A stretch of DNA of 36,739 bases from Ferruginibacter sp. (GTDB lineage Bacteria > Bacteroidota > Bacteroidia > Chitinophagales > Chitinophagaceae): NCBI GenBank assembly GCA_025350645.1, contig JANXXM010000074.1:1-36739 (forward strand). The letters run 5' to 3'. Below are positions 1 to 8,838 of the stretch, one piece after another. Under the pieces are notes generated by a model. The model was not told the DNA's origin. It searched no databases and saw only the letters and a list, made by a program, of their open reading frames with translations. The position numbers and the translations under genes are program-made. The stretch's first letter is position 1; each line of letters begins with the position of its first letter.

Positions 1-162
1 AACTAAAATCTCGTTATTTTCTTCAAGGCCAATCTCAAAAAACATCTTTTTGCTTTGAACATCGCCTAACAACAAAACTTCTCTAATACTAAAATGAGCT
101 AACAACCCTTCGGGTAGAATATGGCTTATAATGGCTTTATCAAATATCTTTTTTAAGCAAAT
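1..162 (-). pseudogene. Possible N-terminal fragment of an ISAon1-like transposase, cut by the window edge
   Basis: On the minus strand the frame is open from position 162 to the left edge, preceded by an in-frame TAA at 163-165. It encodes about 54 residues including ISHILPEGLLAHFSI. From memory this I/L-L-P-E-G-x-x-x-x-F-x-I pattern is typical of the small N-terminal region protein of ISAon1-family transposases in Bacteroidota. There is no ATG near the beginning; the only in-frame Met lies about 40 residues in, so the piece is either started at a rare codon or is a decayed remnant. It points away from the rest of the window, so an insertion sequence may continue beyond the edge. The family call is a recollection from a short stretch and is uncertain. 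Confidence 0.4.
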
Positions 163-254
163 TTAAAACTACTCCCCAATAAATGAAACTGAGCCAAAAT
201 TTTATAGGAAAAATATTTTTATAAATTTGTATTAGTGGCAGGTACAAAATTTTA

Positions 255-1535
255 CTACTCATACCGCAGTGCCACAATAGGATCTAGCCTGCTTGCTTTT
301 ATGGCAGGTATTAATCCCGCTAAAAGCCCTACAGCACTGCATACCACCACTGCTATACCTACCCACATATACGGAACTACAAAGCCTGTTTTAAAAATGA
401 TGGCTACGATATTTCCTACGAGTATACCTGCTACTATACCTACTACAGCACCTTGTAAACTAATAATTACACTCTCAAATAAAAACTGCGATCGTATATC
501 TTTTCTGGTAGCGCCTAAAGCTTTGGTGAGCCCAATTTCTTTGGTGCGTTCATTTACGGCAACAAGCATAATATTCATTAAGCCTATTGCAGCTCCTATT
601 AATGTAATGAACGCTATGCCTATCGTTCCTTTTTCTAAAAAGCCCAGGTTTTTTAAAAGCGATTGTGCAATGCTGTCACTTTTATCTATAAAAAAATTTT
701 CGCCGTCAGTAACAGCTAATTTTCTTACCGGCCTAAATGTAGCAGTAGCTTCGCCTACAGCCATATCCATCAGTTTAAGATCGGTAACCATTACTGCAAT
801 AGCATACGATGAGGTTTGCGTGGCATATTGCCTGCGAATATTATTTACGGTTGTAATAACTACACGGCTAGTATTAAAAAAAGCACTGCTGGTTTTTTCT
901 TCCAGCACGGCTATTACCCTATATGGAATATGATCTACACTTATAACAGCATCCAACGCTTTAGCATTATTTTCCGGAAATAATTTTTGTGCCACCCCAC
1001 TTCCCAGCATACACACATTTCTTCCTGCCTCTACTTCGCCCGGCTGAAAATTTCTACCATAAGCTATTTTAAATCCATTGAGTTCCAGGTAATTTTCATC
1101 GCCGCCGGTTACGTTCACATCGGGATTGGTTTTTTTATTCGCCGTATTTGCTACGATATTATTTGCACCCCGTAGCGCAATGCCCACTTTTGTACCAGGG
1201 AAACTAAAGCGCTCTTTAAACTCCCTTGCCTCATCGTAACTTATAGGCAAGCCGTTGTTAGATTTTTTTTGTGCAAGCCCGGCTTTGGTTTTTATAGTAC
1301 TGCTGCGCCTGCCGCCACCAAAATTTATATTTCTATCCTTGTACCTTATACCAAAAGAATTTGCACCCATTGTACTAAAGCTGTTAGTGAGGCCAAGGCT
1401 TGCTGCTTTTATGGCCGTGATAATAAGTATAAGTGCAAAAATACCCAGTGCCATTATTATAACTGTAATAACAGTGCGAAGCTTATTGCTCTTTACGTTT
1501 TTCCACGAAAGCGAAAGTGAATCTTTGTACGTCAT
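255..1535 (-). CDS. MacB/FtsX-type ABC transporter permease
   Basis: 426-residue inner-membrane permease of the MacB/LolE/FtsX superfamily. Residues about 15-45 form the first membrane segment after a short cytoplasmic head. A periplasmic MacB-PCD-like domain follows (about 46-290), then three hydrophobic segments (about 300-420) carrying the FtsX domain. Visible hallmarks are NERTKEIGLTKALGATRKDI after the second membrane segment and the C-terminal ending LDPIVALRYE, close to the family's DPxxALRxE. Such permeases act with a cytoplasmic ATPase to move lipoproteins, peptides or drugs, or to transmit mechanical force across the envelope. No ATPase gene adjoins it within the window, so the substrate cannot be named. 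The ATG at 1535 is 17 nt past a near-consensus minus-7 element. Confidence 0.9.
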   Translation of the reverse strand: MTYKDSLSLSWKNVKSNKLRTVITVIIMALGIFALILIITAIKAASLGLTNSFSTMGANSFGIRYKDRNINFGGGRRSSTIKTKAGLAQKKSNNGLPISYDEAREFKERFSFPGTKVGIALRGANNIVANTANKKTNPDVNVTGGDENYLELNGFKIAYGRNFQPGEVEAGRNVCMLGSGVAQKLFPENNAKALDAVISVDHIPYRVIAVLEEKTSSAFFNTSRVVITTVNNIRRQYATQTSSYAIAVMVTDLKLMDMAVGEATATFRPVRKLAVTDGENFFIDKSDSIAQSLLKNLGFLEKGTIGIAFITLIGAAIGLMNIMLVAVNERTKEIGLTKALGATRKDIRSQFLFESVIISLQGAVVGIVAGILVGNIVAIIFKTGFVVPYMWVGIAVVVCSAVGLLAGLIPAIKASRLDPIVALRYE

Positions 1536-1552
1536 ACTCTTTTTTGTATACT

Positions 1553-1585
1553 TAAAGATAATACGATGCGTTAATTATATAGCAA
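1553..1585 (-). promoter_or_regulatory. Candidate Bacteroidota-type promoter for the ABC permease
   Basis: On the minus strand TATCTTTA (1560-1553) matches 7 of 8 positions of the TAnnTTTG minus-7 element, and a TTG (1585-1583) lies 22 bases upstream as a minus-33 element. The permease ATG follows 17 nt downstream. The spacing is at the long end of what is accepted for this promoter class. Confidence 0.5.
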
Positions 1586-1824
1586 TGAATGTACAGGCGG
1601 TAGCATAGCAGGATGTTTAGAAAGCCGTGGAGCAAGAGCAAAGGAATATTGTTGAACATTTGTTTCCCGCTATTCGTTTCTGCCGCAAAGGCCGGCATAC
1701 ACTGCTATCGGGGCTAAGCTGGGCTTTGGTAATGCTGTTGAGCAAGAAAATGCAGTTTTATTACAAATAGAATAGTGCAGGTACCAGATTTTAATTCTTG
1801 AGAATATAAATGTAATACACTTAT
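1586..1824. other. Gene-free spacer with no clear element
   Basis: The spacer between the permease and the hydrolase has no convincing reading frame. Around 1665-1715 it is noticeably richer in G and C than its surroundings and contains CCCGCTATTCG and CTGCTATCGGGGCTA. I associate similar wording with recurrent intergenic debris in Bacteroidota, but cannot show a second copy in this window. I see no terminator hairpin. Confidence 0.3.
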
Positions 1825-3186
1825 TTAATTATCTGCTTTTACTACAATTTTATTAATGAATATTTGTCCTCTGTCAAAGTTGTCCATAAAGTTATCTTTC
1901 ATAAACTCTTTTGAATATTCCACTTTAGCATTAAATATTTCTTTTCTATTTAAAATTACTTTTATTGGTAAATCTAAGTTTATCATTAAAGGAGATACAT
2001 AAATAGTTACTTCATCAATAAGAGATGTAGTCAAAAAATAAGTGTTATCAAAACAACGAGCTTTTAATTGTCCAACTTTAGCACCATACCGGTAGTTATA
2101 ACTTTCTCCACTTCCCCAAAAAGTTTCAACACTGTCTGTTTTGTGAATTTCATTTGGTTTTTTATCTAAATTAACTTTTATTTGAATCCAATCTATACCC
2201 TTAAAATCATTGTCGTCGTTAAACGCCCTGTTGTATTCTATTTTATTTGATAAAGGATTTCTGTTAGTATTTATTAAATGTTCAAAAAGTATAGGTAAGA
2301 TTTTCTGCTCATAAGGAAAATAGTTATGTCCTTCATTTGGAATTTCTCTGTATGTCCAGCTTCCCCCAATTTTATTTACATAATCTGCTTTTGTTTTTAT
2401 ACTCCTGTAATCATTCAATTCGTCTTTACTTGCAACAAACGAATAGATTGGTCTGTTTGTATAATTTGGAAAGTAGGGTGAACTAATTATTGCTCCGTTA
2501 ATTGAGTAAAAACAGGCAAACATTGTTGCTGTTAAGTTTGCAGCCATATAAACTGTTTTTCCTCCGTCAGAAAAGCCACTTAAAAAAACTTTGTTGTCAT
2601 CTATATTAAAAAGTTTTTTGGTTTGTGCAACAATTCCTGCCAAATGTTTGTAACCATATTTATAGTTTATCATTAAGTCACTTTCTAATGCCGGAAAAAT
2701 TTCAATTACATTATACTTGTCTAAGTAGGAAAAAGTTGGATTGTCATTTATAATTTCCTTGGCGTATTCCTTTGGTATTTTATTTCTTGAGAGCCAACCT
2801 CCTTTAAAATACAATAGCAAAGTTGTTTTTCGTTTTGGATCGTAATTTTTGGGGATATAAACTAAAAATGGAACTGTGTAATTTGTATCTAATTTTATTT
2901 TGTACTCGCAAATAATCCCCTTTTTTTTGGGTGCTGGGTACTTATTCCAATTTGATAATAAATTAAATAAACTGTCTCCATTTATTTTAGTATCCTGATT
3001 CCATTTTTCGATATCAGTTAAATTGTTTAGAGCAACATTATATTTTTGAGGATTTATTAGATTTGCAAAAGAAGTACTGTCTAACGTTTTCGAGAACTTA
3101 ACCCAATTGATATTTTGGCTATATGCTATTAAAGAACCAGATAAGAATAAAATAATGGTTATGAAAATATTTTTAATATCTGTCAT
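1825..3186 (-). CDS. Secreted alpha/beta-hydrolase (esterase-like)
   Basis: 453 residues with an N-terminal signal peptide (about 1-23, ending AYSQ), so an exported protein. The middle part (about 100-300) looks like the alpha/beta-hydrolase fold. The nucleophile elbow is GFSDGG, with Ser about 206. An Asp in ASKDELND (about 255) and a His in NEGHNYF (about 287) complete a plausible Ser-Asp-His triad in the right order. The region resembles PHB-depolymerase and dienelactone-hydrolase relatives found in polysaccharide esterases. The last 150 residues are of unknown type and may form a beta-rich accessory domain. The substrate cannot be deduced; an acyl ester is likely. It lies 123 bp downstream of nuoN in the same orientation but probably has its own promoter near 3230, and is more AT-rich than the nuo genes. 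Confidence 0.7.
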   Translation of the reverse strand: MTDIKNIFITIILFLSGSLIAYSQNINWVKFSKTLDSTSFANLINPQKYNVALNNLTDIEKWNQDTKINGDSLFNLLSNWNKYPAPKKKGIICEYKIKLDTNYTVPFLVYIPKNYDPKRKTTLLLYFKGGWLSRNKIPKEYAKEIINDNPTFSYLDKYNVIEIFPALESDLMINYKYGYKHLAGIVAQTKKLFNIDDNKVFLSGFSDGGKTVYMAANLTATMFACFYSINGAIISSPYFPNYTNRPIYSFVASKDELNDYRSIKTKADYVNKIGGSWTYREIPNEGHNYFPYEQKILPILFEHLINTNRNPLSNKIEYNRAFNDDNDFKGIDWIQIKVNLDKKPNEIHKTDSVETFWGSGESYNYRYGAKVGQLKARCFDNTYFLTTSLIDEVTIYVSPLMINLDLPIKVILNRKEIFNAKVEYSKEFMKDNFMDNFDRGQIFINKIVVKADN

Positions 3187-3309
3187 TTGTTATGGTGAGT
3201 TTAGGGTACAACTTAAAACGAATTGGTAGTAAAAGATATAAAACATACGATCTGTTTTATTTACAAACTTACAAACCTGCTTAAAATAATCTGTAAATGA
3301 ACTTATTTT

Positions 3310-4710
3310 TTAATGATACATCCAGCCAATAATAAACTCTGGGTAAATACCAATGGCTATAATTAATACCGCAGCAATAGCCAGTGTAATTTTAAAACCT
3401 CTAGTAATTTCTTTTTCATCTATTACTACAGTGGTAGCTTCTTTAAAATACATGGCCTGTATAACCCTAAAATAGTAGTAAGCACTAATAGCAGCAAAGA
3501 GCACTGCCACAATAATAAGCCAAAACCTTGTACCCGTTTCAGCAGCGGCACTCAACATAAAAAACTTGCTCATAAACCCTCCTGTAAGTGGTATACCCGT
3601 AAGTGATAATAAAAATACTGTTGTACACAAGGCAAGCTGTGGCTGCGTTTTAGCCAATCCATTAAACCCATCTATGGTGTAGTCATTCATTTTTATAAGC
3701 ACTGCAAAAATGCCAATAGTAGCAATGCTGTAAGCTGCTGCATATAATACCAGCCCTTCTTTTGCAGTGTTGTTTAATGCAAATACTGCCAGCATCATAA
3801 AACCAGCCTGTGCTATGCTGCTATAAGCAAGCATACGCTTTACACTTTGTTGAAACACAGCGGTTACGTTTCCTATAAGTAGCGTAAGTACAGTTATAAA
3901 TACAATTAAATTTTGCCACTGTGGCTGCACTTTTCCAAAAGCATTTTCGAACAGGCGCACAAAAGCAAAAAAACCCGCAACCTTTACAATAGTACTCATA
4001 AAAGAAGTAAAAACAGTTGGTGCCCCATCGTACACATCCGGCGTCCAAAAATGAAATGGCGCAGCAGATACTTTAAAGGATAATGCAATTACCATAAATA
4101 CCAGCCCTACAGCAATCATAGCAGGCATCGGGCCTTCGCCCATTTCTAAATTATTTATATAAAAAGATCCATTGTTGTTGCCGCCATAAATAAATGCAAT
4201 ACCCATTAATAAAATACCTGTTGAAAAAGCTCCCATTAAAAAATATTTCAATGCCGCTTCGTTGCTTTTTAAATTTCTTTTATCGCTGCCCGTAAGTATG
4301 TACAAGGGTATAGATAAAATCTCAATCCCAATAAATAACAGCAATAAAGTATTGTAAGTAGAAACAAGGCTTACCCCGCAAAGCACAAAAAATATGAGTC
4401 CGAAATATTCTGATACATCATCCCCTACTTTTTCAATATCGCTGCCGCTTAGTAAAAAGAACAATAATGTACAGGCAAATACTACTGCCAAAAAACTAAG
4501 GTTAAAACTACTGATATTCAGCATTTCCTTTGTATCTATATTAACGTGCAAAACCCCAATACCAAAGGCATTGAGTTCCAGTAAATTTGCTATAAAAATA
4601 ATAATGATACCTGCAATAGCCAGATATTTTGGTGCGGTTTTACTTTTGATAAACACCCCAGAAAACATCATAACAACTCCCCAAACTGCAGTTAATAAAA
4701 TAGCGTTCAT
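3310..4710 (-). CDS. nuoN: NADH-quinone oxidoreductase subunit N
   Basis: Antiporter-like membrane subunit of complex I that takes part in proton translocation. I start it at the ATG at 4710, giving 466 residues (MNAILLTAVW). The frame stays open upstream to a TTG at 4752, but the extra 14 residues do not resemble the family. About 14 hydrophobic segments can be seen. Conserved family features are present: LLLFIGIEILSIPLYIL in an early helix with its buried Glu, and SFKVSAAPFHFWTPDVYDGA with the helix-7 Lys. It is the last gene of the nuo operon, 104 nt after nuoM. No strong terminator follows it, only a weak inverted repeat (ATTTACA and TGTAAAT) near 3260-3300. Confidence 0.96.
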   Translation of the reverse strand: MNAILLTAVWGVVMMFSGVFIKSKTAPKYLAIAGIIIIFIANLLELNAFGIGVLHVNIDTKEMLNISSFNLSFLAVVFACTLLFFLLSGSDIEKVGDDVSEYFGLIFFVLCGVSLVSTYNTLLLLFIGIEILSIPLYILTGSDKRNLKSNEAALKYFLMGAFSTGILLMGIAFIYGGNNNGSFYINNLEMGEGPMPAMIAVGLVFMVIALSFKVSAAPFHFWTPDVYDGAPTVFTSFMSTIVKVAGFFAFVRLFENAFGKVQPQWQNLIVFITVLTLLIGNVTAVFQQSVKRMLAYSSIAQAGFMMLAVFALNNTAKEGLVLYAAAYSIATIGIFAVLIKMNDYTIDGFNGLAKTQPQLALCTTVFLLSLTGIPLTGGFMSKFFMLSAAAETGTRFWLIIVAVLFAAISAYYYFRVIQAMYFKEATTVVIDEKEITRGFKITLAIAAVLIIAIGIYPEFIIGWMYH

Positions 4711-4814
4711 AATTATAAAAAAATTATAAATTAAGAGAGGTACAAAAAACAAAACTTAATGCTACTTCTTAATTCCAAATTACCAATTTCTAAAAAAAAT
4801 ATTCTTCGTAATCC

Positions 4815-6299
4815 CTATTTACTTACGAGCACACTCACCGCAGTTTTTGTTAACTCTATCATTGGCTGCGGATAAATACCAAAAATAAATACCATCACCA
4901 CTATTAAACCAAGCCCAAGTTTTTGGTTTAACGAAATGTCTTTCATGTTTTCCGTAACTGCATTCGTATTACCGTATAAAACTTTTTGTAACATATTCAA
5001 TGTGTACACCCCAGCAAGTATTACACTCGTGCCGGATATTACTGCCATCCACAAACTATATTTAAACACACCGGTAAATAGCATAAATTCTCCCACAAAT
5101 GCATTGGTAAGTGGTAATGCAATATTGGCAAAGGCAATAACTACCAGCATAATAGTGAGTGCCGGTGCTTTTTGGGCTATGCCTCCGAGCTGGCTCATAT
5201 TTTTTATGCCCGTTTGTTTTTCTATAATATCTATCACTATCCACAAGCCTATAATATTTATACCATGGTTAAACATTTGTATCATTACACCCTGCAAAGC
5301 AATTTCATTCATTGCAAAAACAGCAGCACACATTAAACCAATATGTGCAATAGAGGAATAGGCCACTAGTTTCTTTAAATTATCCTGCACCATGGCAATG
5401 CAGCTTGCATAAATAATACCTGCTATACACAAAACCATAACCAGCGTGGTAACTTTTGGTATAGCCAGCGGGAATACTGGAATGAGCCAGCGAATAACGC
5501 CGAACAAACCCATTTTTACCATTATACCACTAAGCACCATTGTAACAGATGTGGGTGATTGATCGTAGGTATCTGGCTGCCAGCTATGAAAAGGAAATAC
5601 CGGCATTTTAATAGCAAATGCTACAAAAAACAGCCAGAACAACCAGCCCTGCTCACCTGCGGTAAGTGTAGTGTTATAAAAAGATTGTAATGCAAAAGAA
5701 TGCTGTGCTATCGTACCATCTTCAAAAGCACGGGTACCCGTATGCAGGTACACATATATAATACCGGTGAGCATAAGCAGCGAACCAGTAAAAGTGTACA
5801 CAAAGAATTTAAACGTTGCCTGTATACTTTTTTCTCCACCCCAGCGGCTACACAAAAAGTAAACCGGTATAAGTGCAAGCTCCCAAAAAAAGTAAAATAC
5901 CAGCGCATCTTTTGCTACAAAAACGCCCATCAATCCGCATTGGCTCAGCATCATCAACCCATAAAAAGCATTAGCATTTTTATAACTGTTTTTGTAAGTA
6001 CTTATAAAAATAATGGGGAAACAAACCGCTGTAAGTAAAGCCAACAGTCTTCCTGCGCCTTCCAGCGAAAGATAAAAACTTGTTCCTATATGGCTGAGCC
6101 AAATATAATTTACATCGTTATAAGTTTTAAATGCTGCACTCGTATAGGAAAGGCTTACTATGGCAATAGCTAATACCAGCAAGGATCCCAGCAGAGCAAA
6201 AGATTTTGTAACAGATTCTTTTTTTATAAAAAAACAACCTAAAGCTATCAATAATGGCAGCCAAAGTAATAATTCCGGAAAAGTAATAAAAGTACCCAA
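4815..6299 (-). CDS. nuoM: NADH-quinone oxidoreductase subunit M, TTG start
   Basis: 494-residue antiporter-like membrane subunit, one of the three large proton-pumping modules of complex I. The conserved helix-5 Glu is in FFWELALIPVYFL (about 141) and the helix-7 Lys in IKMPVFPFHSWQPDTYD, followed by the broken-helix region. The first ATG in this frame is only at about codon 116, well inside the conserved core, so translation must begin at another codon. TTG at 6299 is the best candidate. It is two codons after the nuoL TAG and in the same reading frame (AAT TAG GCT TTG). The first membrane segment (LLLWLPLLIALGCFFI) follows at the expected distance. Translational coupling to nuoL is likely; leaky read-through into a NuoL-NuoM fusion is a remote alternative. 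Confidence 0.95.
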   Translation of the reverse strand: MGTFITFPELLLWLPLLIALGCFFIKKESVTKSFALLGSLLVLAIAIVSLSYTSAAFKTYNDVNYIWLSHIGTSFYLSLEGAGRLLALLTAVCFPIIFISTYKNSYKNANAFYGLMMLSQCGLMGVFVAKDALVFYFFWELALIPVYFLCSRWGGEKSIQATFKFFVYTFTGSLLMLTGIIYVYLHTGTRAFEDGTIAQHSFALQSFYNTTLTAGEQGWLFWLFFVAFAIKMPVFPFHSWQPDTYDQSPTSVTMVLSGIMVKMGLFGVIRWLIPVFPLAIPKVTTLVMVLCIAGIIYASCIAMVQDNLKKLVAYSSIAHIGLMCAAVFAMNEIALQGVMIQMFNHGINIIGLWIVIDIIEKQTGIKNMSQLGGIAQKAPALTIMLVVIAFANIALPLTNAFVGEFMLFTGVFKYSLWMAVISGTSVILAGVYTLNMLQKVLYGNTNAVTENMKDISLNQKLGLGLIVVMVFIFGIYPQPMIELTKTAVSVLVSK

Positions 6300-6302
6300 A
6301 GC

Positions 6303-8216
6303 CTAATTTTTTATAAACAATTGTAAAATAAATAATACCAGCATTCCTATAACCATTAGCAAAACATACGCACCTACCTGCCCGCTTTGCAACCAGCGCA
6401 ACTGGCGGCTGCCATAATTTATAAATTTGCCTGTACCGTTTACCACGCCATCAATTCCTTTTTTTTCTATCACATTATTAAAGAATAAAGAAACATTGCG
6501 AAGCGGCCTAGTGATTATTTTTTTGTAGAGTTCGTCAAAGTACCATTTATCTTCCAGCACTTTTGCAAAACCTGTATTTTCTTTATCGCTTTGTTTATTG
6601 TAATTGCTAAATTTTTTCAATCCAAATAATAATGCAAACAACGAAAGCAGAACAGAAATTCCCATCAATAAAAATTCTGTATTATGACTCATTTCATGTT
6701 TAACGGTAATAGCATTGCTCCCTGCAAATATGGGTTCTAAAAATGCTTCCAGTTTATGGCCGCCATGTATAAATATTTCCGGTATGCCTATCCACCCGCC
6801 CATAATGGCTAATATGGCAAGTACAATCAGCGGAAAAGTAATAGCACCAGGGCTTTCGTGTAAGTGGTGCTCCTGCTCCTGCGTACCTCTAAACTTTCCT
6901 AAAAACGTCATTGTATATAAGCGGAACATATAAAATGCAGTCATCATTGCACCTGCCACGCCTGCAACCCACAGTAAGGGATGCTCAGCAAAAGCAGCAG
7001 CTAAAATTTCATCTTTCGAAAAAAACCCGGAGAACGGCGGCATACCTGCAATGGCTATACAACCAATTAAAAAGGTAATATGTGTAATGCTCATATATTT
7101 TTTAAGCCCTCCCATGTTGCGCATATCCTGCTCGCCACTCATGGCATGTATAACACTACCTGCACCAAGAAAAAGCAGTGCTTTAAAAAATGCATGCGTC
7201 ATCACATGAAATACTGCACCTGTATATGCACCCACACCAAGCCCTAAGAACATATAACCTAACTGGCTTACGGTGGAATATGCCAAAACTTTTTTAATAT
7301 CATTTTGTTTAATAGCAATAGTTGCAGCTACAATAGCCGTGGTTAAGCCCACAATAGCTATTACATGCTGTGTGGCTGGTGCCATTGTGTATAAAATATT
7401 GCTGCGGGCTATCATGTAAATACCAGCTGTAACCATGGTGGCTGCATGTATGAGTGCACTCACGGGTGTAGGGCCGGCCATAGCATCTGGCAGCCAGCTG
7501 TACAAAGGTATTTGCGCACTTTTGCCTATAGCTCCTATAAAAAATAATGAGGTTATAGCAGTGATATCCTCGATACTTAATTTGGCAATATTTGCTGCGG
7601 TAAAAACCTCATCGTAACTCACAGTACCCAGTTTTGTAATGAGCCAAAACACAGCAAGCAAAAAACCAAGATCGCCGATGCGATTCATTATAAAAGCTTT
7701 TTTAGCTGCATTGGTATATTCATTATTTTTAAACCAGTATCCTATAAGTAAGTATGAACAAAGGCCTACACCTTCCCATCCTATAAACATTATAACATAA
7801 TTACCTCCCATTACGAGCACCAACATAGAAAAAACAAACAGGTTGAGGTAAGAAAAATATTTAGAAAAATCTTTTGTAGGTTCATCGTGCATGTACGAAG
7901 TGGAATACACATGTATAAGAAAACCTACGCCGGTTATTATTAATAAAAAAAGAGAAGAAAGCTGATCTATCTTAAACTCAAAGGCTATTTTAAAAGCTTT
8001 AATATTGATGAGATCAAAGTATTGTACTGCTGCGGTATCGCCATTTTTTACCTGCAGAAAAGCTAGAACGCTTATAACAAAAGATGCAAAAATAACAGCA
8101 CTGCCCACAAAGCCTGCGGCTGTTTTTGATAAAAAATTTCTGCCGAGTCCGGTTATTAAAAAACCGAGTAAAGGCAGTAAGGGAATAAGCCAGATAAATT
8201 TAAAAATATTGCTCAT
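6303..8216 (-). CDS. nuoL: NADH-quinone oxidoreductase subunit L
   Basis: 637-residue distal antiporter-like subunit of complex I. Family motifs are clear: FIGWEGVGLCSYLLIGYW with the essential Glu, IGKSAQIPLYSWLPDAMAGP with the helix-7 Lys, PVSALIHAATMV, and the later helix with KALLFLGAGSVIH. The C-terminal part (about 530-637) ends in a long amphipathic and terminal membrane segment, as expected for the lateral helix that braces the membrane arm. The length agrees with bacterial NuoL. It is separated from nuoK by an unusually long 287-bp spacer holding an imperfect repeat, and ends with TAG immediately before nuoM. Confidence 0.97.
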   Translation of the reverse strand: MSNIFKFIWLIPLLPLLGFLITGLGRNFLSKTAAGFVGSAVIFASFVISVLAFLQVKNGDTAAVQYFDLINIKAFKIAFEFKIDQLSSLFLLIITGVGFLIHVYSTSYMHDEPTKDFSKYFSYLNLFVFSMLVLVMGGNYVIMFIGWEGVGLCSYLLIGYWFKNNEYTNAAKKAFIMNRIGDLGFLLAVFWLITKLGTVSYDEVFTAANIAKLSIEDITAITSLFFIGAIGKSAQIPLYSWLPDAMAGPTPVSALIHAATMVTAGIYMIARSNILYTMAPATQHVIAIVGLTTAIVAATIAIKQNDIKKVLAYSTVSQLGYMFLGLGVGAYTGAVFHVMTHAFFKALLFLGAGSVIHAMSGEQDMRNMGGLKKYMSITHITFLIGCIAIAGMPPFSGFFSKDEILAAAFAEHPLLWVAGVAGAMMTAFYMFRLYTMTFLGKFRGTQEQEHHLHESPGAITFPLIVLAILAIMGGWIGIPEIFIHGGHKLEAFLEPIFAGSNAITVKHEMSHNTEFLLMGISVLLSLFALLFGLKKFSNYNKQSDKENTGFAKVLEDKWYFDELYKKIITRPLRNVSLFFNNVIEKKGIDGVVNGTGKFINYGSRQLRWLQSGQVGAYVLLMVIGMLVLFILQLFIKN

Positions 8217-8503
8217 GGTTTAAAAGAAAAGACCACGGATGACAGCCGACAGCCCACGGTTAGTTTATGTAAGTTTGTAATTTTTTGAAATCTTGTTGCC
8301 TATTTTTTATTTTAATTTTATTGATTATTAGAAACTCCACTAATAACGTACTACTGACTACTGTTAGTTTTAATGAGTTTGTAGTTCCGTTTAAAATCTT
8401 GTTGTTTATATTTTAATATTGTTGGCTTATTTTTTACAAAAAACCAAATTATACAAACATATTGTTGTCAGTTGTCTATGATCTGTCGTCAATGGCCTGC
8501 ACG
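8217..8503. other. nuoK-nuoL spacer, no gene
   Basis: 287 bp of AT-rich sequence between nuoK and nuoL without a credible coding frame. Apart from the imperfect direct repeat annotated separately it holds phrases such as GACAGCCGACAGCCC (8230-8255) and GTCAGTTGTCTATGATC (8467-8483). These look like low-complexity intergenic debris of Bacteroidota. No clear terminator or consensus promoter is present, so transcription presumably continues through it. Confidence 0.5.
8259..8404. repeat. Imperfect direct repeat pair in the nuoK-nuoL spacer
   Basis: Two copies of about 40 bp, at 8259-8298 and 8363-8404, start about 104 bp apart. Both begin GTTAGTTT, continue with AGTTTGTA and end with AAATCTTGTTG, differing by substitutions and small indels between those blocks. 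After each copy comes a similar T/A-rich tail (TATTTTTTATTTTAAT and TATATTTTAAT). This looks like an old duplication or two copies of a small element. Confidence 0.6.
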
Positions 8504-8836
8504 CTAATTCTTTAACCTATTTAAAAAGCTCACATCAATGTTATGGGTATTTCTATAAAGCATTACAATTATAGCCAGGCCCACACTCACTTCTGCAGCT
8601 GCTACTATCATTATAAAGAAAACAAAAATCTGCGCATCGCTTGCAAATGTGGGCAGTGCTTTTGCTGCACCGCTCGCCTGGTGCATATTGGAAAATGCCA
8701 CCATTAAAAGATTAACTGCATTAAGCATAAGCTCTACACACATAAATACGATAATGGCATTGCGCCTGGTGAGTACTCCTATTATGCCAATAATAAAAAG
8801 CGTTAATGATAACGCTATGTATGCTTTAATATCCAT
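8504..8836 (-). CDS. nuoK: NADH-quinone oxidoreductase subunit K
   Basis: 110-residue membrane subunit with three hydrophobic helices, matching the usual 100-110 residues. The two conserved buried Glu residues of the family are visible: one in [18 protein letters not shown] (helix 2) and one in [18 protein letters not shown] (helix 3). These take part in the charged axis linking quinone reduction to the pumps. The ATG at 8836 is 2 nt after the stop of the upstream exported-protein gene, which separates it from nuoJ, its normal neighbour. Confidence 0.96.
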   Translation of the reverse strand: MDIKAYIALSLTLFIIGIIGVLTRRNAIIVFMCVELMLNAVNLLMVAFSNMHQASGAAKALPTFASDAQIFVFFIMIVAAAEVSVGLAIIVMLYRNTHNIDVSFLNRLKN

Positions 8837-8838
8837 AA

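Noticed and set aside
235..933. Long plus-strand open frame of 232 codons
   Set aside because: It lies entirely antisense to the ABC permease gene and its translation has the low-complexity Thr/Ile/Ala character of a shadow frame.
3187..3309. Strong terminator at the end of the nuo operon
   Set aside because: Only a 7-bp A/T inverted repeat with a large loop is present and no T-run in the right place; I could not support a terminator.
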